A DNA stretch of 7,445 nucleotides, from NCBI GenBank assembly GCA_021787655.1, contig JAJYLM010000106.1, forward strand, positions 1 through 7,445, read 5' to 3'. The translations under genes and the position numbers were made by a program. How positions within the stretch are numbered: position 1 is the stretch's first letter; each line of letters opens with the position of its first letter. The notes below the pieces were generated by a model. The model ran no database searches and was not told the DNA's origin. It saw nothing but the letters and a program-made list of their open reading frames with translations. Source of the stretch: a bacterium (lineage in GTDB: Bacteria > JAMCPX01). Below are positions 5,369-7,445 of the stretch, in pieces.

Positions 5369-7065
5369 GTGTTCTCCTTTGCGTTCTTCACGAATTCCTT
5401 CGCCTGTCTACGGGCAAGATCCGTCACCGTATCTCCGGACAGCATCCGTGCTATTTCCTCGATCCTGCCCGGTTCGTCAAGCACATCGACAGCGACGTCC
5501 GTGGTCCCAGAACCTGCATGCTTTGCAACACGTATATGATAATCACCAAATCCCGCAATTTGAGGGAGGTGGGTGATGCAGATGACCTGGTGGTACTGCG
5601 CAAGTTCCTTCAGCTTCCTGCCGACGATCCCTGCAGTCGTGCCGCCGATGCCCGTGTCGATCTCGTCGAAAACGAGGACCGGGACCGGCGATGCTGTGAC
5701 CAGTGCACGCTTCATGGCAAGCATGGTCCTCGACAGTTCTCCGCCGGATATAATGTCTGTCAGCGGCTTCGCAGCGACCCCGGGGTTCGCGGAAAAATAG
5801 AAGCGGACGGTGTCCATGCCGCGTGCGTCGATCCTCTTGTCCCGGATGGATAGTGCATCCTTCCGGTCATTGTCCGTGATCCGGATCTCGAACACCGCAT
5901 GTTTCATCCCGAGCGTTTTGAGTTCCTGGGCAACCGCCTTGCCGAGCGTAACTGCAGCATGCCTGCGCGTCTTTGAAAGGCCTTCAGCAGCGCGGTAGAG
6001 TTCCTGCTCAAGCCGTGCCTGTTCCCGGGCGAGCGCTGCGATCTCTTCATCGGCACTCGTCAGCGTTCCGAGCCGCTGCTCGATCCCTGTGCCGAAATTG
6101 ACGATATCGGCAACAGTCTTGCCGTATTTCTTTTTCAGCTTTTCGATGAGCCCGATCCTCTGTTCAGCCTGTTCCAGGCGCTGGGGATCCATGTCTATCT
6201 TTGCCAGGTATGCGTTCAGCTCTGCGGCGATGTCCTTGAGCTCGATGGACACGGCATCCATCCGGTCGCCGTACTGCCTGAGCGCAGGGTCCACTGCCTG
6301 CAGGCCCGAGATCACCTTCAGTGCCCTGTGGATCTGTGCAAGGACCCCGTTCTCGTCGCCCGCCATCCCGTCATAGACCGTGGAAAGGTCGGCGAGCAGG
6401 CGCTGGGCATTGGTGAGGATCGCATACTCGCGCTCCAGACCGGCCTCCTCCTCAGGGTGCAGGCCGGCTGCCCGTATCTCCGAGAGCTGGAATTTCAGGA
6501 GTTCCTCTTCTTTTTTCAGTTCTGCGCTTTCGGACTGGAGCTTCCTGGCTCGTGCCGACGCTTGCACGAGCGCATCGTGCATGGCCCTGACGTTGTCCGC
6601 TGCTTCACCCGCCCCTGCATACGCGTCGAGGAGCTGGATGTGGGTATCCTCGTCGAGCAGGCTCTGGTGTTCGTGCTGCCCGTGGATGTCCACCAGCAGC
6701 CTCGTCAGTCCGGACAGCAGGGAGAGCGTGGACGGCGATCCGTTGATATACACCCTGCTCTTGCCCTGGGCGTTGATGCTGCGTTTCAGGACAAGCTCGT
6801 CCCCGGATTCGAACCCGTGTTCCCTGAGGAATGCTGCTGCAGGGCCGGCATCCTCCAGTTCGAACAGGCCTTCGACGGTCGCTTCAGGAGCGCCCTGTCG
6901 CACGACGCCTGCGTCGGTCCGCGTCCCGAGCAGCGCGAGCATGCCGTCGACCATGATGGACTTGCCCGCGCCTGTTTCTCCGCTGATGATGCACAGGCGA
7001 TCCGAAAATGGTACGGTGATGTCTTTAAAGATCGCAAAATCCTTCAGGCGTAAGGATTTCAGCAT
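5365..7065 (-). CDS. recN: DNA repair protein RecN
   Basis: This 566-residue protein is a full-length RecN, an SMC-like ATPase that acts early in recombinational repair of double-strand breaks. The N-terminal ATP-binding half has Walker A GETGAGKS (29-36) and the RecN-typical VDIHGQHEHQSLL (125-137). A long charged helical region (about 155-370) fits the coiled coil. The C-terminal half has the ABC signature SGGELSR (440-446), Walker B VLVFDEID (463-470) followed by TGIGG, and the H-loop region ITHLPQIA (497-504). Length is normal for the family and nothing is missing. The ATG directly follows the nadK stop codon (TAG then ATG), with GGGGTGAG (7072-7079 on the complement) 6 nt upstream as a fair ribosome binding site. 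It overlaps the acetyltransferase start, so the three genes form one operon. Confidence 0.97.
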   Translation of the reverse strand: MLKSLRLKDFAIFKDITVPFSDRLCIISGETGAGKSIMVDGMLALLGTRTDAGVVRQGAPEATVEGLFELEDAGPAAAFLREHGFESGDELVLKRSINAQGKSRVYINGSPSTLSLLSGLTRLLVDIHGQHEHQSLLDEDTHIQLLDAYAGAGEAADNVRAMHDALVQASARARKLQSESAELKKEEELLKFQLSEIRAAGLHPEEEAGLEREYAILTNAQRLLADLSTVYDGMAGDENGVLAQIHRALKVISGLQAVDPALRQYGDRMDAVSIELKDIAAELNAYLAKIDMDPQRLEQAEQRIGLIEKLKKKYGKTVADIVNFGTGIEQRLGTLTSADEEIAALAREQARLEQELYRAAEGLSKTRRHAAVTLGKAVAQELKTLGMKHAVFEIRITDNDRKDALSIRDKRIDARGMDTVRFYFSANPGVAAKPLTDIISGGELSRTMLAMKRALVTASPVPVLVFDEIDTGIGGTTAGIVGRKLKELAQYHQVICITHLPQIAGFGDYHIRVAKHAGSGTTDVAVDVLDEPGRIEEIARMLSGDTVTDLARRQAKEFVKNAKENT

Positions 7066-7445
7066 CTACCGCTCACCCCATTTCAGCTTCTCGCGCAGTA
7101 TTTGAAAGTAGTTTCTGAACGGGGATTTTATGACGGTCACTGCATGGGGTGATTTTGAAACGACGACCTTGAAGTCCTTTTTGAGGGGCTGCGACACCTG
7201 GCCGTCGAGCGTGATGACGACGTCCTTCTCATCGGACTCGAGCCCGATCTCGATCACCGCCTCGGACGAAAGGACGATGGGACGGTTGGTCAGGGTGTGC
7301 GGCGATATGGGTGCGAGGATGATCGTGTCCGTGGTCGGATACACGATAGGACCGCCCGATGCCATGGAGTACGCGGTCGATCCCGTCGACGTCGCCATGA
7401 TCAGGCCGTCTGCCTTGTACGTCGTCAGTGAGACGGCGACCACCG
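7066..7445 (-). CDS. nadK: NAD kinase, C-terminal part (N-terminus outside the window)
   Basis: About 126 C-terminal residues of NAD kinase, which phosphorylates NAD to NADP with ATP or polyphosphate, are visible. The substrate-binding stretch DGLIMATSTGSTAYSMASGG (12-31 of the visible part) is diagnostic, followed by NRPIVL (53-58) and the LDGQ (79-82) of the C-terminal beta domain. The full protein is usually near 280-300 residues, so over half is missing to the right. The GTG codon at 7443 is an internal valine of the conserved strand, not a start, and the frame stays open to the window end. The stop TAG lies immediately before recN, as in many bacteria where nadK precedes recN. The promoter of this cluster lies outside the window. 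Confidence 0.95.
   Translation of the reverse strand, partial: VVAVSLTTYKADGLIMATSTGSTAYSMASGGPIVYPTTDTIILAPISPHTLTNRPIVLSSEAVIEIGLESDEKDVVITLDGQVSQPLKKDFKVVVSKSPHAVTVIKSPFRNYFQILREKLKWGER

Noticed and set aside
6328..7105. Two long open frames (241 codons each) antisense to recN
   Set aside because: They are mirror frames of a GC-rich gene whose RecN motifs are complete; no ribosome binding sites or known domains.
7441..7443. GTG as a possible start for a short NAD kinase C-terminal protein
   Set aside because: It encodes a valine inside a conserved strand; the frame continues to the window edge, so the gene is simply cut.

Overview
The window reads as ordinary chromosomal DNA from a GC-rich Gram-negative-type bacterium. 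The short ArgA-like acetyltransferase, the tight nadK-recN-acetyltransferase order and the C5-rich palindromic repeat at the left edge resemble Nitrospirota or Desulfobacterota genomes. That placement is inference from remembered gene order and style, not from a database search. No phage, CRISPR, IS transposase, rRNA or tRNA was recognised.

Layout. Positions 1-552 are AT-rich and carry no convincing gene. They hold a long imperfect palindrome (49-95), a perfect 16-bp palindrome (201-216), a 17-bp perfect inverted repeat (394-410 / 453-469) bracketing a probable promoter, and a small leader hairpin. Positions 553-2815 (+) hold a divergent oleate hydratase (MCRA/OhyA family) followed 13 bp later by a TetR-type repressor, probably one operon. 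Positions 2936-4407 (+) hold a metal-dependent amidohydrolase of the amidohydrolase-2 (COG2159) type and a class I SAM methyltransferase, separated by 8 bp. Positions 4414-7445 are on the opposite strand, read right to left: the C-terminal part of NAD kinase (cut by the window edge), recN, a GNAT acetyltransferase of the short N-acetylglutamate synthase type, and a PPC/DUF296-domain protein. The first three of these abut or overlap and look translationally coupled.

How the genes fit together. The hydratase and TetR pair suggests a fatty-acid-responsive unit in which the regulator controls itself and the hydratase through the inverted repeat; this is inference. The amidohydrolase and methyltransferase pair has no assignable pathway. 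The minus-strand cluster combines housekeeping functions: NADP synthesis, recombinational repair, and probably the first step of arginine synthesis.

The most notable observation is in the hydratase. The fold and FAD-binding motif are intact, but the loop that carries the RGGREM motif and the catalytic glutamate in characterised oleate hydratases reads LGDWKF here, placing a lysine at the glutamate position. The enzyme may have a different mechanism, substrate or reaction. I found no convincing wholly new multi-gene system in the window.
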